DNA of 37,344 bases from JAVJUS01 sp040220455 (GCA_040220455.1 JAVJUS010000038.1:1-37344), one strand, 5' to 3'. Positions 1 through 8,847 are shown, numbered from the stretch's first letter. Numbers and translations are program-made. The notes: a model not told the origin generated them from the letters alone.

Positions 1-173
1 CGGCGCCCGTCCTGCCGCGGAAGCGGGCGCGCCGCGCGGCGCGGCACCCGCGCTTCCGGCCCGGCAGGCATCGCCGCCCCCGCGCCGCGCCCCGATTCAA
101 CGCCGCGGGGCGGCCGGACCGCAAGGCGCCGCCGTCCCGCAGCGGCGCCCAACCGAGGACGTGACCCGGACCG
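1..173. other. Non-coding stretch upstream of ileS
   Basis: No recognisable gene. All three plus-strand frames are nearly stop-free because of extreme GC content, and none gives a recognisable protein; the tail of a gene starting left of the window cannot be excluded. Around 14-60 there is an imperfect inverted repeat (GGAAGCGGG against CCCGCGCTTCC, one bulged base) around a GC-only core. It could be a terminator of the preceding gene, but no T-run follows it. There is no sign of a T-box leader. Confidence 0.4.
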
Positions 174-3122
174 ATGACCGCCTCGACTCCCGCCGACAAG
201 ACCCGTTCCGACGCCGGCAAGGACACCCCTGGCAAGGACACCCCCGGCAAGGCCGCCGACTACAAGTCGACCGTCTTCCTGCCGCGCACGGACTTCCCCA
301 TGCGCGCCGGCCTGCCGAAGAAGGAGCCCGAGATCCTGGCCCGCTGGGAGACCATGGACCTTTACGGCCGGCTGCGCGCGCAGTCGGCGGGCCGGGAGAA
401 ATGGATCCTCCATGACGGCCCGCCCTACGCCAACGGCAACATCCATATCGGCACGGCGGCCAACAAGATCCTCAAGGACATCGTCTCGCGCAGCTACCAG
501 ATGCTGGGCTATGACGCCAACTACGTGCCCGGCTGGGACTGCCACGGCCTGCCCATCGAGTGGAAGGTGGAGGAGCGCTACCGCGCCGAGGGCAAGGACA
601 AGGACGCGGTGCCGGTGCTCGACCTCCGGCGGGAGTGCCGGGCCTTCGCCGACGAGTGGATCGGCGTGCAGGCCGAGGAGTTCAAGCGCCTGGGCGTGAT
701 CGGCGACTGGCAGCGCCCCTACACGACCATGACGCCCGCCGCCGAGGCCCAGATCGTGCGGGAGATCCACCGCTTCGTGACCAATGGCGGGCTCTATCGC
801 GGGCTCAAGCCGGTGCTCTGGTCAGTGGTGGAGAAGACCGCGCTGGCCGAGGCGGAGGTCGAGTACGCCGACCATGTCTCGACCACTTGCTGGGTCCGCT
901 TCCCGGTCGCCGAGGCCTCGCTGCCGGCGCTGGAAGGCGCCTCGGCGGTGATCTGGACGACGACGCCCTGGACCCTGCCGGCCAACCGCGCGATCGCCTA
1001 TGGCGAGGAGATCGACTACCGCGTGATCACGGTCGACGCCGTCGATCCGGACAAGGCCGGCGCGGACGGCCCCGCCGCCCGGGTGGGCGAGACGCTGGTC
1101 GTCGCCGCCGCGCTGGCCGACGACGTGCTGGGGCGCGCCGGCGTGACGGAATCCCGGGTCGAGGCGACGGTGCCGGGCAGGGCGCTGGCCGGCACCGTGT
1201 GCCGCCATCCGCTGGCCGGCCAGGGCTACGACCATCCGGTGCGGCTGCTGCCGGCGGATTTCGTGACGACCGATCAGGGCACGGGCCTCGTCCACATCGC
1301 CCCGGGCCACGGCGAGGACGACTACGAGCTGGGCCTCGAGCACGGCGTCGAGTGGCGGCCCATGGTCGCCGAGGACGGCCGCTACCTGGACAGTGTGCCG
1401 CTGTTCGCCGGCAAGGCGATCTACACCGCCGACGGCAAGAAGGGCGAGGCCGACGGCGCGGTGCTGGCCGCGATCGGAGAGGCCGGCGGCCTGCTCGCGC
1501 GCGGCAAGCTCACCCACAGCTACCCCCATTCCTGGCGGTCCAAGGCGCCGCTGATCTTCCGCGCCACGTCCCAGTGGTTCATCTCGATGGACACGGGCGA
1601 GCTGCGCGAGAAGGCGCTGAAGGCGCTGTCGACGACCCGCTTCGTGCCGGCCGCCGGCAAGAACCGCCTGACCTCGATGATCGAGCAGCGGCCCGACTGG
1701 TGCATCAGCCGCCAGCGCGCCTGGGGCGTGCCGATCGCGATCTTCGTGAACAAGGCGACGGGCGAGATCCTGCGCGACGATTCCGTCCTGGGCCGGATCG
1801 CGGAGATCTTCGAGGAAGAAGGCTCGGATGCGTGGTTCGCGCGGCCCGCCTCGGACTTCCTCGGCCCCGACCACGATGGGGAAGCCTTCGAGCAGGTCTT
1901 CGACATCGTCGATGTGTGGTTCGAGTCCGGCTCGACCCACGCCTTCGTGCTGGAGCACCGCGACGACCTGAAATGGCCGGCCGACCTCTACCTCGAGGGC
2001 TCCGACCAGCATCGCGGCTGGTTCCATTCCTCGCTGCTGGAGTCCTGCGGCACGCGGGGCCGCGCGCCCTACGAGAGCGTGCTGACCCACGGCTTCGTGC
2101 TCGACGGCGAGGGGCGCAAGATGTCCAAGTCGCTGGGCAACACGGTCGCGCCGCAGGACGTGGTCACGGCCTCGGGCGCGGACATCCTGCGGCTGTGGGT
2201 GGTCGGCTCGGACTTCACCGCCGACCTCAAGATCGGCGACGAGATCGTCAAGTACCACGCCGACAGCTACCGCCGGCTGCGCAACACCCTGCGCTACCTG
2301 CTGGGCGCGCTGTCCGACTTCGACCCGGCCGAGCGCGTGACGCCGGAGGAGATGCCGGAGCTGGAACGCTGGGTCCTGCACCGGCTGACGGAGATGGACG
2401 CCCTGGTGCGCAAGGCTGTCGCCGATCTCGACTACCACGAAATGGCCACGGCGCTTCATACGTTCTGTAATCACGACCTGTCGGCCTTCTATCTCGACGT
2501 CCGCAAGGACGTGCTCTACTGCGACCGGCCCGACGGTCTGCGCCGGCGCGCGGTGCGCACCGTGCTCGACCGGCTGTTCGACTGCCTGACCGCCTGGCTC
2601 GCCCCGGTCCTGTGCTTCACGGCGGAGGAGGCGTGGTGGACGCGCAACGGCGAGGCGGCGGGCTCGGTCCACGAGCGGGTCTTCCCGACCCTGCCGGAGA
2701 GCTGGCGCGACGAGACCCTGGCGGCGAAGTGGCGATCGATCCGGCAGGTGCGCCGGGTCGTGACCGGGGCGATGGAGCTGGAGCGCGCGGAAAAGCGCAT
2801 CGGCGCCTCGCTCCAGGCCCATCCGACCGTCTACGTCACGGCGGATGTGGCGCGCGACGTGGCGCGGGTCACCCGCGCCGAGGACATCGACCTGGCGGAG
2901 ATCTGCATCGTCTCGGGCATCCGGGTCGAGACCGGCGAGGCGCCGGCCGACGCCTATCGCCTGGCCGAGGTGCCGGGCGTGGCGGTAGTCGCCGGGCTGG
3001 CCGAGGGCGAGAAGTGCCAGCGCTGCTGGAAGGTCCTGCCCGAGGTGGGCGAGCACGGCCATCCGGACCTGTGCGGGCGCTGCGCCGACGCGGTCGACCA
3101 CCTGCGCTCGGCGGCGGCGTGA
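174..3122 (+). CDS. ileS: Isoleucyl-tRNA synthetase
   Basis: Class I aminoacyl-tRNA synthetase that charges tRNA-Ile in the cytoplasm and edits mischarged valine. The 982-aa length is normal for the bacterial type. Visible signatures: PYANGNIHIGT at about residues 84-94 (HIGH motif with Thr as fourth residue), the editing-domain segment TTPWTLPANRAIAY, HGEDDYELG, WCISRQRAWGVP, KMSKS at 649-653, and a C-terminal zinc knuckle CQRCW...CGRC near the end. The ATG at 174 is chosen because an in-frame stop lies just upstream (162-164) and the family core (YKSTVFLPRTDFPMRAGLPKKEP) begins at about residue 29. The extra N-terminus carries an imperfect DTPGK repeat. It starts a co-directional run with lspA 31 nt downstream, a common ileS-lspA pairing. 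Confidence 0.98.
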   Translation: MTASTPADKTRSDAGKDTPGKDTPGKAADYKSTVFLPRTDFPMRAGLPKKEPEILARWETMDLYGRLRAQSAGREKWILHDGPPYANGNIHIGTAANKILKDIVSRSYQMLGYDANYVPGWDCHGLPIEWKVEERYRAEGKDKDAVPVLDLRRECRAFADEWIGVQAEEFKRLGVIGDWQRPYTTMTPAAEAQIVREIHRFVTNGGLYRGLKPVLWSVVEKTALAEAEVEYADHVSTTCWVRFPVAEASLPALEGASAVIWTTTPWTLPANRAIAYGEEIDYRVITVDAVDPDKAGADGPAARVGETLVVAAALADDVLGRAGVTESRVEATVPGRALAGTVCRHPLAGQGYDHPVRLLPADFVTTDQGTGLVHIAPGHGEDDYELGLEHGVEWRPMVAEDGRYLDSVPLFAGKAIYTADGKKGEADGAVLAAIGEAGGLLARGKLTHSYPHSWRSKAPLIFRATSQWFISMDTGELREKALKALSTTRFVPAAGKNRLTSMIEQRPDWCISRQRAWGVPIAIFVNKATGEILRDDSVLGRIAEIFEEEGSDAWFARPASDFLGPDHDGEAFEQVFDIVDVWFESGSTHAFVLEHRDDLKWPADLYLEGSDQHRGWFHSSLLESCGTRGRAPYESVLTHGFVLDGEGRKMSKSLGNTVAPQDVVTASGADILRLWVVGSDFTADLKIGDEIVKYHADSYRRLRNTLRYLLGALSDFDPAERVTPEEMPELERWVLHRLTEMDALVRKAVADLDYHEMATALHTFCNHDLSAFYLDVRKDVLYCDRPDGLRRRAVRTVLDRLFDCLTAWLAPVLCFTAEEAWWTRNGEAAGSVHERVFPTLPESWRDETLAAKWRSIRQVRRVVTGAMELERAEKRIGASLQAHPTVYVTADVARDVARVTRAEDIDLAEICIVSGIRVETGEAPADAYRLAEVPGVAVVAGLAEGEKCQRCWKVLPEVGEHGHPDLCGRCADAVDHLRSAAA

Positions 3123-3153
3123 CGGACCGGCGGCGGATGCGGGCGGCGGCCCG

Positions 3154-3723
3154 GTGACCGGCGGCGCGCGACACGGCGTCCGAGTGCTCGGGGCGGTGGT
3201 CGCGCTCGCCGTGCTTGTCGCCGACCAGGTCAGCAAATGGGCGATCCTGACCCGGGTCTACCGCTTCGAGCCGCCGATCGGCCCGGACGCCTGGCATCCG
3301 CCGATCGAGATCACCGGGTTCTTCAACCTGGTCATGGTCTGGAACCGCGGCGTCAGCTTCGGGCTTTTCGCCACGGAGTCGGACGCGACGCGCTGGATGC
3401 TGATCGGCGTGGCGAGCGTCATCGCCGCCGCGCTCGCGGTCTGGCTCTGGCGCGCCCGGGAGCGGTTCCTGGGCGTCGTCCTGGGCGCGGTGATCGGCGG
3501 CGCGATCGGCAACGTGATCGACCGGCTGCGCTTCGGCGCGGTGGCGGATTTCTTCGACGTGCACGTGGCGGGCTGGCACTGGCCCGCCTTCAACATCGCC
3601 GACGGGGCGATTTCGGTCGGGATCGCGGCGCTCGTCCTTCACTCGGTGTTCGAGGGCCGCGAGCGGCCCGAGGGCGCCGGGCGGGAAGACGGCGGCGCCG
3701 GTCCGCGCGCGCCGAAGGCTTGA
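3154..3723 (+). CDS. lspA: Lipoprotein signal peptidase (signal peptidase II)
   Basis: Inner-membrane aspartyl protease that removes signal peptides from prolipoproteins after lipidation of the +1 cysteine. The 189-aa protein has four hydrophobic segments and the family blocks: ADQVSKW near residue 24, FFNLVMVWNRGVSFGLF, GGAIGNVIDRLRFGAVADFFDVH with the first catalytic Asp, and FNIADGAISVG with the second. The C-terminal tail after about residue 165 is charged and Gly-rich. The start is GTG at 3154, 31 nt after the ileS stop; no in-frame ATG lies before the first membrane segment. The next gene encodes a lipoprotein, a plausible substrate. Confidence 0.96.
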   Translation: MTGGARHGVRVLGAVVALAVLVADQVSKWAILTRVYRFEPPIGPDAWHPPIEITGFFNLVMVWNRGVSFGLFATESDATRWMLIGVASVIAAALAVWLWRARERFLGVVLGAVIGGAIGNVIDRLRFGAVADFFDVHVAGWHWPAFNIADGAISVGIAALVLHSVFEGRERPEGAGREDGGAGPRAPKA

Positions 3724-3823
3724 ACGCGGCGCCGGTCGGCGGTAGGTGACGGGGGCGGGCAGGCCGGCACGCCCGGGAGGGGCGGCGGGCCGGAAGACCC
3801 GAAATCGGCGGGGACGAATCGCG

Positions 3824-4444
3824 ATGCGACATGAATTCACGCGACCGGGATTGACGCGACAGGGATTGACGCGACAGGGACTGATCCTGGCGACGGCCGC
3901 CTTGGCCCTGGCGCCGGCGCTGTCGGGCTGCGGCGAGGCGCAGCGCGCCTTCGGCTTCGACCGCACGATACCGGACGAATTCGCGGTCGTCTCGCGCGCG
4001 CCGCTCGCCGTGCCGCCGGATTATGACCTGCGCCCGCCGAGCCCCGGCGCGCCGCGCCCGCAGGAGGCCGCGCCGCGCGACGCCGCCCGCTCGGTCCTGT
4101 TCGAGCCGGGCCGCGACGTCGCGGTGGCGACGGAGGCCGACGGCTCCGTGACGCCCCTGACCCAGGGGCAGAGCGCGTTGCTGCAACAGGCCGGCGCGCA
4201 AGCGGCCGATCCGGACATCCGCCAGGTGTTGGACGAGGAGACGCGCCAGATGCTGTCGGCGGACGAGACCTTCGTCGACAGCCTGCTGTTCTGGCAGGAG
4301 CAGCCGGAGCCGGGCACCGTCGTCGACGCGGAGGCCGAGGCCGAGCGCCTCCGCACCAACGAGGCCCTCGGCCGCCCCCTGACCGAGGGCGAGGTTCCGA
4401 TCATCGAGCGCGAGCGCAGCGCCCCGCTGGAGGGGATCTTCTAG
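3824..4444 (+). CDS. DUF3035-family lipoprotein
   Basis: A 206-aa predicted lipoprotein with signal peptide and lipobox LSGC (Cys36). The segment after it, with PDEFAVVSRAPLAVPPDYDLRPP at about residues 45-68, is the hallmark of the alphaproteobacterial DUF3035 family, usually found next to lspA and M16 peptidase genes. The molecular function is unknown; an outer-membrane or periplasmic location is inferred. The ATG at 3824 is preferred over an upstream GTG (3746) because it puts the basic n-region directly before the hydrophobic core. The n-region is built from an exact 15-bp tandem repeat (3847-3876, repeating G-L-T-R-Q) that lengthens the signal peptide. About 100 nt separate it from lspA and 168 nt from the next gene. 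Confidence 0.88.
   Translation: MRHEFTRPGLTRQGLTRQGLILATAALALAPALSGCGEAQRAFGFDRTIPDEFAVVSRAPLAVPPDYDLRPPSPGAPRPQEAAPRDAARSVLFEPGRDVAVATEADGSVTPLTQGQSALLQQAGAQAADPDIRQVLDEETRQMLSADETFVDSLLFWQEQPEPGTVVDAEAEAERLRTNEALGRPLTEGEVPIIERERSAPLEGIF
3847..3885 (+). repeat. 15-bp in-frame tandem repeat in the lipoprotein signal peptide
   Basis: GGGATTGACGCGACA occurs at 3847-3861 and again, identically, at 3862-3876. It is followed by a partial diverged copy (GGGACTGAT), and a degenerate copy precedes it. The unit is a multiple of three, so copy-number change alters only the length of the signal-peptide n-region. Confidence 0.9.
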
Positions 4445-4612
4445 GGCGGCTCGTGCGGCAATCGGCGAAGGCGTTCGCGCAGCCCCCGCGACCCATCGCC
4501 CCGGCGCGCGGCATACGGTTGAGAGCGCCGCGGCGGCGCCCCATTTGGTTGGCTCCATAGCGTTTCCGGCCCGCCGCCCGGCGGGGCCGACACGGAACGG
4601 AGCGCCCTCGCC

Positions 4613-6055
4613 TTGACCGCCTCTCTCCGCCGCGCCCGCGCCGCCGCGTCGGGCGCCCGTCTCGCCGCCGTCGCGGCGATCGCCCTCCTCCTGGCCGGGG
4701 CGGCGCTGCCGGGCCCGAGCCGGGCCCAGGTCTACGATCCGGAGACCTTCACTCTCGACAACGGGCTGCAGGTGGTCGTCGTGACCAACCGGCTGGCCCC
4801 GGTGGTCAGCCACATGATCTGGTACCGCGCCGGATCGGCGGACGAGCCGGCCGGCAAGTCGGGCGTCGCTCATGTCCTGGAGCACATGATGTTCCAGGGC
4901 ACCGAGGAAGTCCCTGACGGGCAGTTCAGCAGGATCGTCGCGCGCAACGGCGGCAACGACAACGCCTTCACCTCCTCCGACTTCACCGCCTACTGGCAGA
5001 ATGTCGCGGCCGACCGGCTGGAGCTGGTCATGGAGCTCGAGGCCGACCGGATGACCGGCCTGGCGCTCGACCCGCAGGATTTCGCCACCGAGCGCGACGT
5101 GGTCATCGAGGAGCGCAAGCAGCGCATCGACAACGACCCGGCCTCGCGCCTGGGCGAGCAGATGTCGGCCGCGCTGTGGCGCAACCACCCCTACGGCACG
5201 CCGATCATCGGCTGGCAGGAGGAGCTGGAGCGCCTGGAGTTGGCCGACCTGCAGGCCTTCTACGACCGGTGGTACGCGCCGAACAACGCCGTCCTGATCG
5301 TCACGGGCGATGTCGACGCGGAGACCGTCCGGCCCCTGGCCGAGCGGTTCTACGGCCCCATTCCCGCCGAGGACGTGCCGTCGCGCACCCGCCCGCCGGA
5401 GCCCGACTTCCGGAGCGAGACCCGGGTCGTGCTGCGCGACGCCGATGTCCGCCAGCCGCTCTGGCGGCGCTATTACGCCGCGCCCAGCTACGCGACGGCC
5501 GAGGGCGACACCGCCTACGCGCTGGAGGTCCTGTCCGAGATCCTGGGCGGCGGATCGACCAGCCGGCTCTACACCGCGCTGGTGGTCGAGGACCGGATCG
5601 CGGTCCAGGCCGGCACCTGGTACCGGGCCACCGCGCTCGACGACACGACTTTCATCGCCTATGCCGCGCCGGCCGAGGGCGTCGATCCGGGCCACGTGGA
5701 ATCCACGCTGGAGGCGGAGATCGGCCGGCTGATCGAGGAGGGCGTGAGCGCCGAGGAACTGGCCGCCGCCAAGGAACGCCTGCGCATCGAGGCGGTCTAC
5801 GCCCGCGACAGCCTGCGCAGCGCCAGCTACAGCTTCGGCCAGGCGCTGGCTACCGGGCGAACGGCCGCCGATGTCGAGGATTGGCCCAACCGTATCGAGG
5901 CGGTCACGGCCGAGCAGGTGGTCGCTGCGGCGCGCGCCGTGCTCGATCCCGCCCGGTCGGTGACCGGCACGCTGCTGCCCGAGGCGCCGGCCGAGACCGC
6001 CGCGGCGCCCCCGGCGCCCGCCCCCGATCCGACCCCGAGCACGGAGGTCAACTGA
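4613..6055 (+). CDS. M16 family zinc metallopeptidase (catalytic member)
   Basis: A 480-aa exported peptidase of the pitrilysin/mitochondrial-processing-peptidase family. The signal peptide covers about residues 1-39 (hydrophobic IALLLAGAALPG, then SRAQ cleavage). The inverted zinc motif HVLEH is at 87-91, with the downstream glutamate in the DVVIEERKQR segment, so the active site looks intact. The C-terminal M16 half includes the glycine-rich segment SEILGGGSTSRLYTALV. The protein ends in a Pro/Ala-rich tail. The start is TTG at 4613, chosen because it gives a complete signal peptide. Its stop overlaps the ATG of the next M16 gene by one base, implying translational coupling and probably a heterodimer. 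Periplasmic or outer-membrane-associated proteolysis is inferred; the substrate is unknown. Confidence 0.93.
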   Translation: MTASLRRARAAASGARLAAVAAIALLLAGAALPGPSRAQVYDPETFTLDNGLQVVVVTNRLAPVVSHMIWYRAGSADEPAGKSGVAHVLEHMMFQGTEEVPDGQFSRIVARNGGNDNAFTSSDFTAYWQNVAADRLELVMELEADRMTGLALDPQDFATERDVVIEERKQRIDNDPASRLGEQMSAALWRNHPYGTPIIGWQEELERLELADLQAFYDRWYAPNNAVLIVTGDVDAETVRPLAERFYGPIPAEDVPSRTRPPEPDFRSETRVVLRDADVRQPLWRRYYAAPSYATAEGDTAYALEVLSEILGGGSTSRLYTALVVEDRIAVQAGTWYRATALDDTTFIAYAAPAEGVDPGHVESTLEAEIGRLIEEGVSAEELAAAKERLRIEAVYARDSLRSASYSFGQALATGRTAADVEDWPNRIEAVTAEQVVAAARAVLDPARSVTGTLLPEAPAETAAAPPAPAPDPTPSTEVN

Positions 6056-7470
6056 TGCCCGCCCGACCGTTGCGCGCCGCCCTGCTGCCGCGCGCCCTCC
6101 TGGCGGCGCTGGCGATCGCCGGCGTCCTGTCGCTCGCCGCCGGCCCGGCGCGCGCCGCCGCCGAGGTCCAGCGCGTCGTCAGCCCCGGCGGGATCGAGGC
6201 CTGGCTGGTGGAAAGCCACGCCGTGCCCGTGATCGCCATGGACTTCGCCTTCGAGGGCGGCACCGCGCTCGACCCGGAGGGCAAGGAGGGGCTCGCCAAC
6301 CTCGCCTCGGCCACGCTCGACGAGGGCGCGGGCGATCTCGACAGCCAGGCGTTCCGCCAGCGCCTCGCCGACAACGGGATCCGGCTGCGGTTCTCGGCCG
6401 GCACGGACACCTTCTCCGGCAGCCTGCAGACGGTGACGGAGAAGGCCGAGGAGGCCTTCTCCCTGACCGCGCTGGCGCTGACCGCGCCGCGCTTCGACGA
6501 GGCGGCGGTGGCGCGCATGAAGGCGGCGATCGGCGCGGAGATCCGGCGCAATGTCGCCGATCCGGACTGGCTGTCCCGGCGCGCGCTCTATGAACGGGTG
6601 TTCGCCGGCCATCCCTACGGCCGGCCGTCGCGCGGCACGCTGCCGACGCTGGCCTCGCTCACGCCCGAGGACCTGCGGGGCTTCGTCGCCCGCCGGCTGG
6701 CCAAGGACAACCTGGTCGTCGGCGTCGCCGGGGACATCACGCCCGAAGAGCTGGGCTCCGTCCTCGACCGGGTGTTCGGCGGCCTGCCGGACACGGCCGC
6801 GCCCGTGGACATCCCCGAGATCGAGGCGCCGTCGGCGGCGGGCGAGACGATCTTGGTCGAGCGAGCCGGCGCGCAGTCGACGCTCTTCATCGCCCAGCCC
6901 GGCCTGCGCCGCGACGATCCGGACTGGTACGCGGCGACGGTGCTGAACTCGATCCTGGGGGCCGGGGTGTTCACCTCGCGCCTCGGCACCGAGCTGCGCG
7001 AGGAGCGCGGCCTGACCTACGGCATCTACAGCAGGCTGGCGGCCTGGGACCACGCCGATCTCTGGCTCGTCTCCGGCTCGCTGTCGAACGCGAATGTCGC
7101 CGAAGCGCTGGCGACGATCCGGGAGGTCTGGTCCGGCGTCGCCGAGGACGGCGTCACGCGGGCCGAGCTCGACGACGCCAAGACCTATCTGACCGGCTCC
7201 TTCCCGCTGAACTTCACCTCGACCGACTCGCTGTCGGGGGCGCTGGTGGCGATGCAGCGCGACGGGCTGGGGATCGACTATCTCGACCGGCGCAACGGGT
7301 ATGTCGAGGACGTCACGCTGGACGACGTCAACGCGCTCGCCGCCCGGCTGCTCGACGCCAAGGCCATGACCACGGTCGTTGCCGGCGATCCGCCCGAGGG
7401 CGCGGTCGCCGCCGATGAGACCCTCCCGGTCGACGCGCTGGCCGCGCGGGAACTGGGCGAGGGCAGCTGA
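6055..7470 (+). CDS. M16 family peptidase-like protein (non-catalytic partner)
   Basis: A 471-aa secreted M16-like protein starting at the ATG that overlaps the previous stop (TGATG at 6053-6057). The signal peptide spans about residues 1-33 (LLAALAIAGVLSLAAGPARA). The M16 fold is recognisable from FEGGTALDPEGKEGLANL through the C-terminal glycine-rich loop LNSILGAGVFTSRLGTELREERGLTYG. Where the catalytic partner has HxxEH, this protein has NLASA, so zinc ligands and catalytic glutamate are missing. Pairing an active and an inactive M16 subunit is well known (mitochondrial processing peptidase, bacterial two-gene M16 systems), so it is probably the substrate-binding subunit of a heterodimer. 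Confidence 0.92.
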   Translation: MPARPLRAALLPRALLAALAIAGVLSLAAGPARAAAEVQRVVSPGGIEAWLVESHAVPVIAMDFAFEGGTALDPEGKEGLANLASATLDEGAGDLDSQAFRQRLADNGIRLRFSAGTDTFSGSLQTVTEKAEEAFSLTALALTAPRFDEAAVARMKAAIGAEIRRNVADPDWLSRRALYERVFAGHPYGRPSRGTLPTLASLTPEDLRGFVARRLAKDNLVVGVAGDITPEELGSVLDRVFGGLPDTAAPVDIPEIEAPSAAGETILVERAGAQSTLFIAQPGLRRDDPDWYAATVLNSILGAGVFTSRLGTELREERGLTYGIYSRLAAWDHADLWLVSGSLSNANVAEALATIREVWSGVAEDGVTRAELDDAKTYLTGSFPLNFTSTDSLSGALVAMQRDGLGIDYLDRRNGYVEDVTLDDVNALAARLLDAKAMTTVVAGDPPEGAVAADETLPVDALAARELGEGS

Positions 7471-7481
7471 CACCGGCAGGC

Positions 7482-7507
7482 CGCCCACGGCCGCCAGGCC
7501 GTGGGCG
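7482..7507. terminator. Perfect 11-bp hairpin after the M16 pair
   Basis: CGCCCACGGCC (7482-7492) pairs perfectly with GGCCGTGGGCG (7497-7507) around a 4-nt loop, 12 nt after the M16 stop. There is no T-run, so it may be a GC-type terminator or 3'-end stabiliser. Almost the same stem (CCCACGGCC / GGCCGTGGG, 7563-7571 and 7577-7585) recurs inside the adjoining repeat element, suggesting both belong to one repetitive sequence. Confidence 0.45.
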
Positions 7508-7538
7508 AGGGCGAGGGCGTTGAAGCCACCGCCCTTTC

Positions 7539-7690
7539 CCGTCATCCCGGGCGCCAGGCGAGCCCACGGCCCGCAAGGCCGTGGGTGGCGAGCCTCGCGA
7601 CCCGGGATCCATGCGCCGGGCCCCGCGTGACCGCCGGCGGCAGGGCCGCCTGGATCCCGGCTCTCCGCTCCGCTCCGGCCGGGATGACGG
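7539..7690. repeat. Intergenic nested-palindrome repeat element
   Basis: A 152-bp element bounded by a perfect 12-bp inverted repeat (CCGTCATCCCGG at 7539-7550 and its complement at 7679-7690). It contains a second perfect inverted repeat (CCGGGATCCA at 7602-7611, TGGATCCCGG at 7651-7660) and an internal hairpin at 7563-7585. The motif 'GTCATCCCGG...GGATCC' is a familiar type of dispersed intergenic palindrome in alphaproteobacteria. It lies between the converging M16 and kinase genes, where it could act as a bidirectional 3' structure. Confidence 0.6.
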
Positions 7691-7723
7691 AAAGTCGGGC
7701 CCGGGCGGCCCGCACCGCGACCG

Positions 7724-8716
7724 CTACGCCGCCAGGCGCTCGCGGACGAGCTTGGCGAGGTCGACTTCCGGGCGCGCGCCCATGTGGGAGATGACCTCCG
7801 CGGCCGCGATCGCGCCCATCCGGCCGCATTCCGCCGCGTGCCGGCCCTCGGCGTAGCCGAACAGGAACCCGGCGGCGTAGAGGTCGCCGGCGCCGGTCGT
7901 GTCGACGACCTTGGACACCGGCTCGGCCGGCACCTCGTAGACATCGGTGCCCTGCAGGATCACCGAGCCCTTTTCGCTGCGGGTGATCGCCGCGGTCTCA
8001 CACTCGCCGCGCACGGCCTCCAGCGCCTGTTCGATCGTGTCGACCTGGTAGAGCGACAGGATCTCCGCCTCGTTGGCGAACAGGATGTCGATATGGCCGT
8101 CGATCAGCTCGCGGAAGCTGTCGCGGTGACGCTCGACGCAGAACGGATCGGACAGGGTGAGCGAGACCTTGCGCCCGGAGTCATGGGCGAGGCCCGCGGC
8201 CTTGACAAAGGCGTCCTTGGCCCGCGGCTTGTCCCAGAGATACCCCTCCATGTAGGTGATCTCCGCCGCGGTGACCTTGTCGGCGTCGACATCCTCCGGC
8301 CCCAGCTCGACGCAGGCGCCCAGGAAGGTGTTCATGGTGCGCTGGGCGTCCGGCGTGACCAGGATGAGGCACCGCGCCGTGGGCGGCTGGCCCTTGACCG
8401 GCGCGCTGTCGAAGGCGACGCCGAGACTGCGGATGTCGTGGCCGAAGACCTGGCCGAGCTGGTCGTCGCAGACCTTGCCGATGAAGGACGCGTTGCCGCC
8501 CAGACTGGCGATGCCGGCGATGGTGTTGGCGGCCGAGCCGCCCGAGATCTCGATGCCCGGACCCATCTTGGCGTAGAGCGCCTCGGCCTCGTCGGCCTCG
8601 ATCAGGCGCATGATGCCCTTGTCCAGGCTGTTCTCGGCGATGAACGAGTCCTCCGCGTGCGCGAGGACGTCGACGATGGCGTTGCCGATACCGAGAACGT
8701 GGTGTCGGGACTGCAT
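7724..8716 (-). CDS. PfkB-family carbohydrate kinase, adenosine kinase-like
   Basis: A 330-aa ribokinase-superfamily enzyme. The N-terminal VLGIGNAIVDVLA, the substrate motif GGSAANTIAGIASLGG (about residues 59-74), and the C-terminal PfkB signature DTTGAGDLYAAGFLFGYAEG with the catalytic Asp (about 271-290) are all present. The closest family is the bacterial 'adenosine kinase' branch, which phosphorylates a nucleoside or sugar hydroxyl with ATP for purine salvage; the true substrate cannot be read from sequence. Cytoplasmic, monocistronic, convergent with the M16 genes. The ATG at 8716 sits directly before the conserved glycine-rich strand. The region upstream holds AT-rich palindromes. Confidence 0.93.
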   Translation of the reverse strand: MQSRHHVLGIGNAIVDVLAHAEDSFIAENSLDKGIMRLIEADEAEALYAKMGPGIEISGGSAANTIAGIASLGGNASFIGKVCDDQLGQVFGHDIRSLGVAFDSAPVKGQPPTARCLILVTPDAQRTMNTFLGACVELGPEDVDADKVTAAEITYMEGYLWDKPRAKDAFVKAAGLAHDSGRKVSLTLSDPFCVERHRDSFRELIDGHIDILFANEAEILSLYQVDTIEQALEAVRGECETAAITRSEKGSVILQGTDVYEVPAEPVSKVVDTTGAGDLYAAGFLFGYAEGRHAAECGRMGAIAAAEVISHMGARPEVDLAKLVRERLAA

Positions 8717-8847
8717 ACCCTACTCCCGTGGTGGTCTGAAGGCCCCCGGGGTGGGGGGACGGCGCCCGGAACGGCGCCGCGCGAAGGGGCCGCAGTATAG
8801 GGACGAGGTGCGCGACCACAAGGCCCCCTCCCCGAAGCGGTCGCTAC

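Noticed and set aside
822..3236. Long open frame antisense to ileS (about 800 codons)
   Set aside because: Arises from GC-rich codon bias opposite a clear ileS; Arg/His/Gln-rich composition with no recognisable domain. Other long antisense frames (for example opposite the lipoprotein/M16 region, the kinase/regulator genes and the eCIS genes) are rejected for the same reason.
4519..4547. TTGAGA - 17 bp - CATTTG as promoter of the M16 pair
   Set aside because: The -10 hexamer barely matches consensus and the spacer is a GC palindrome; not convincing.
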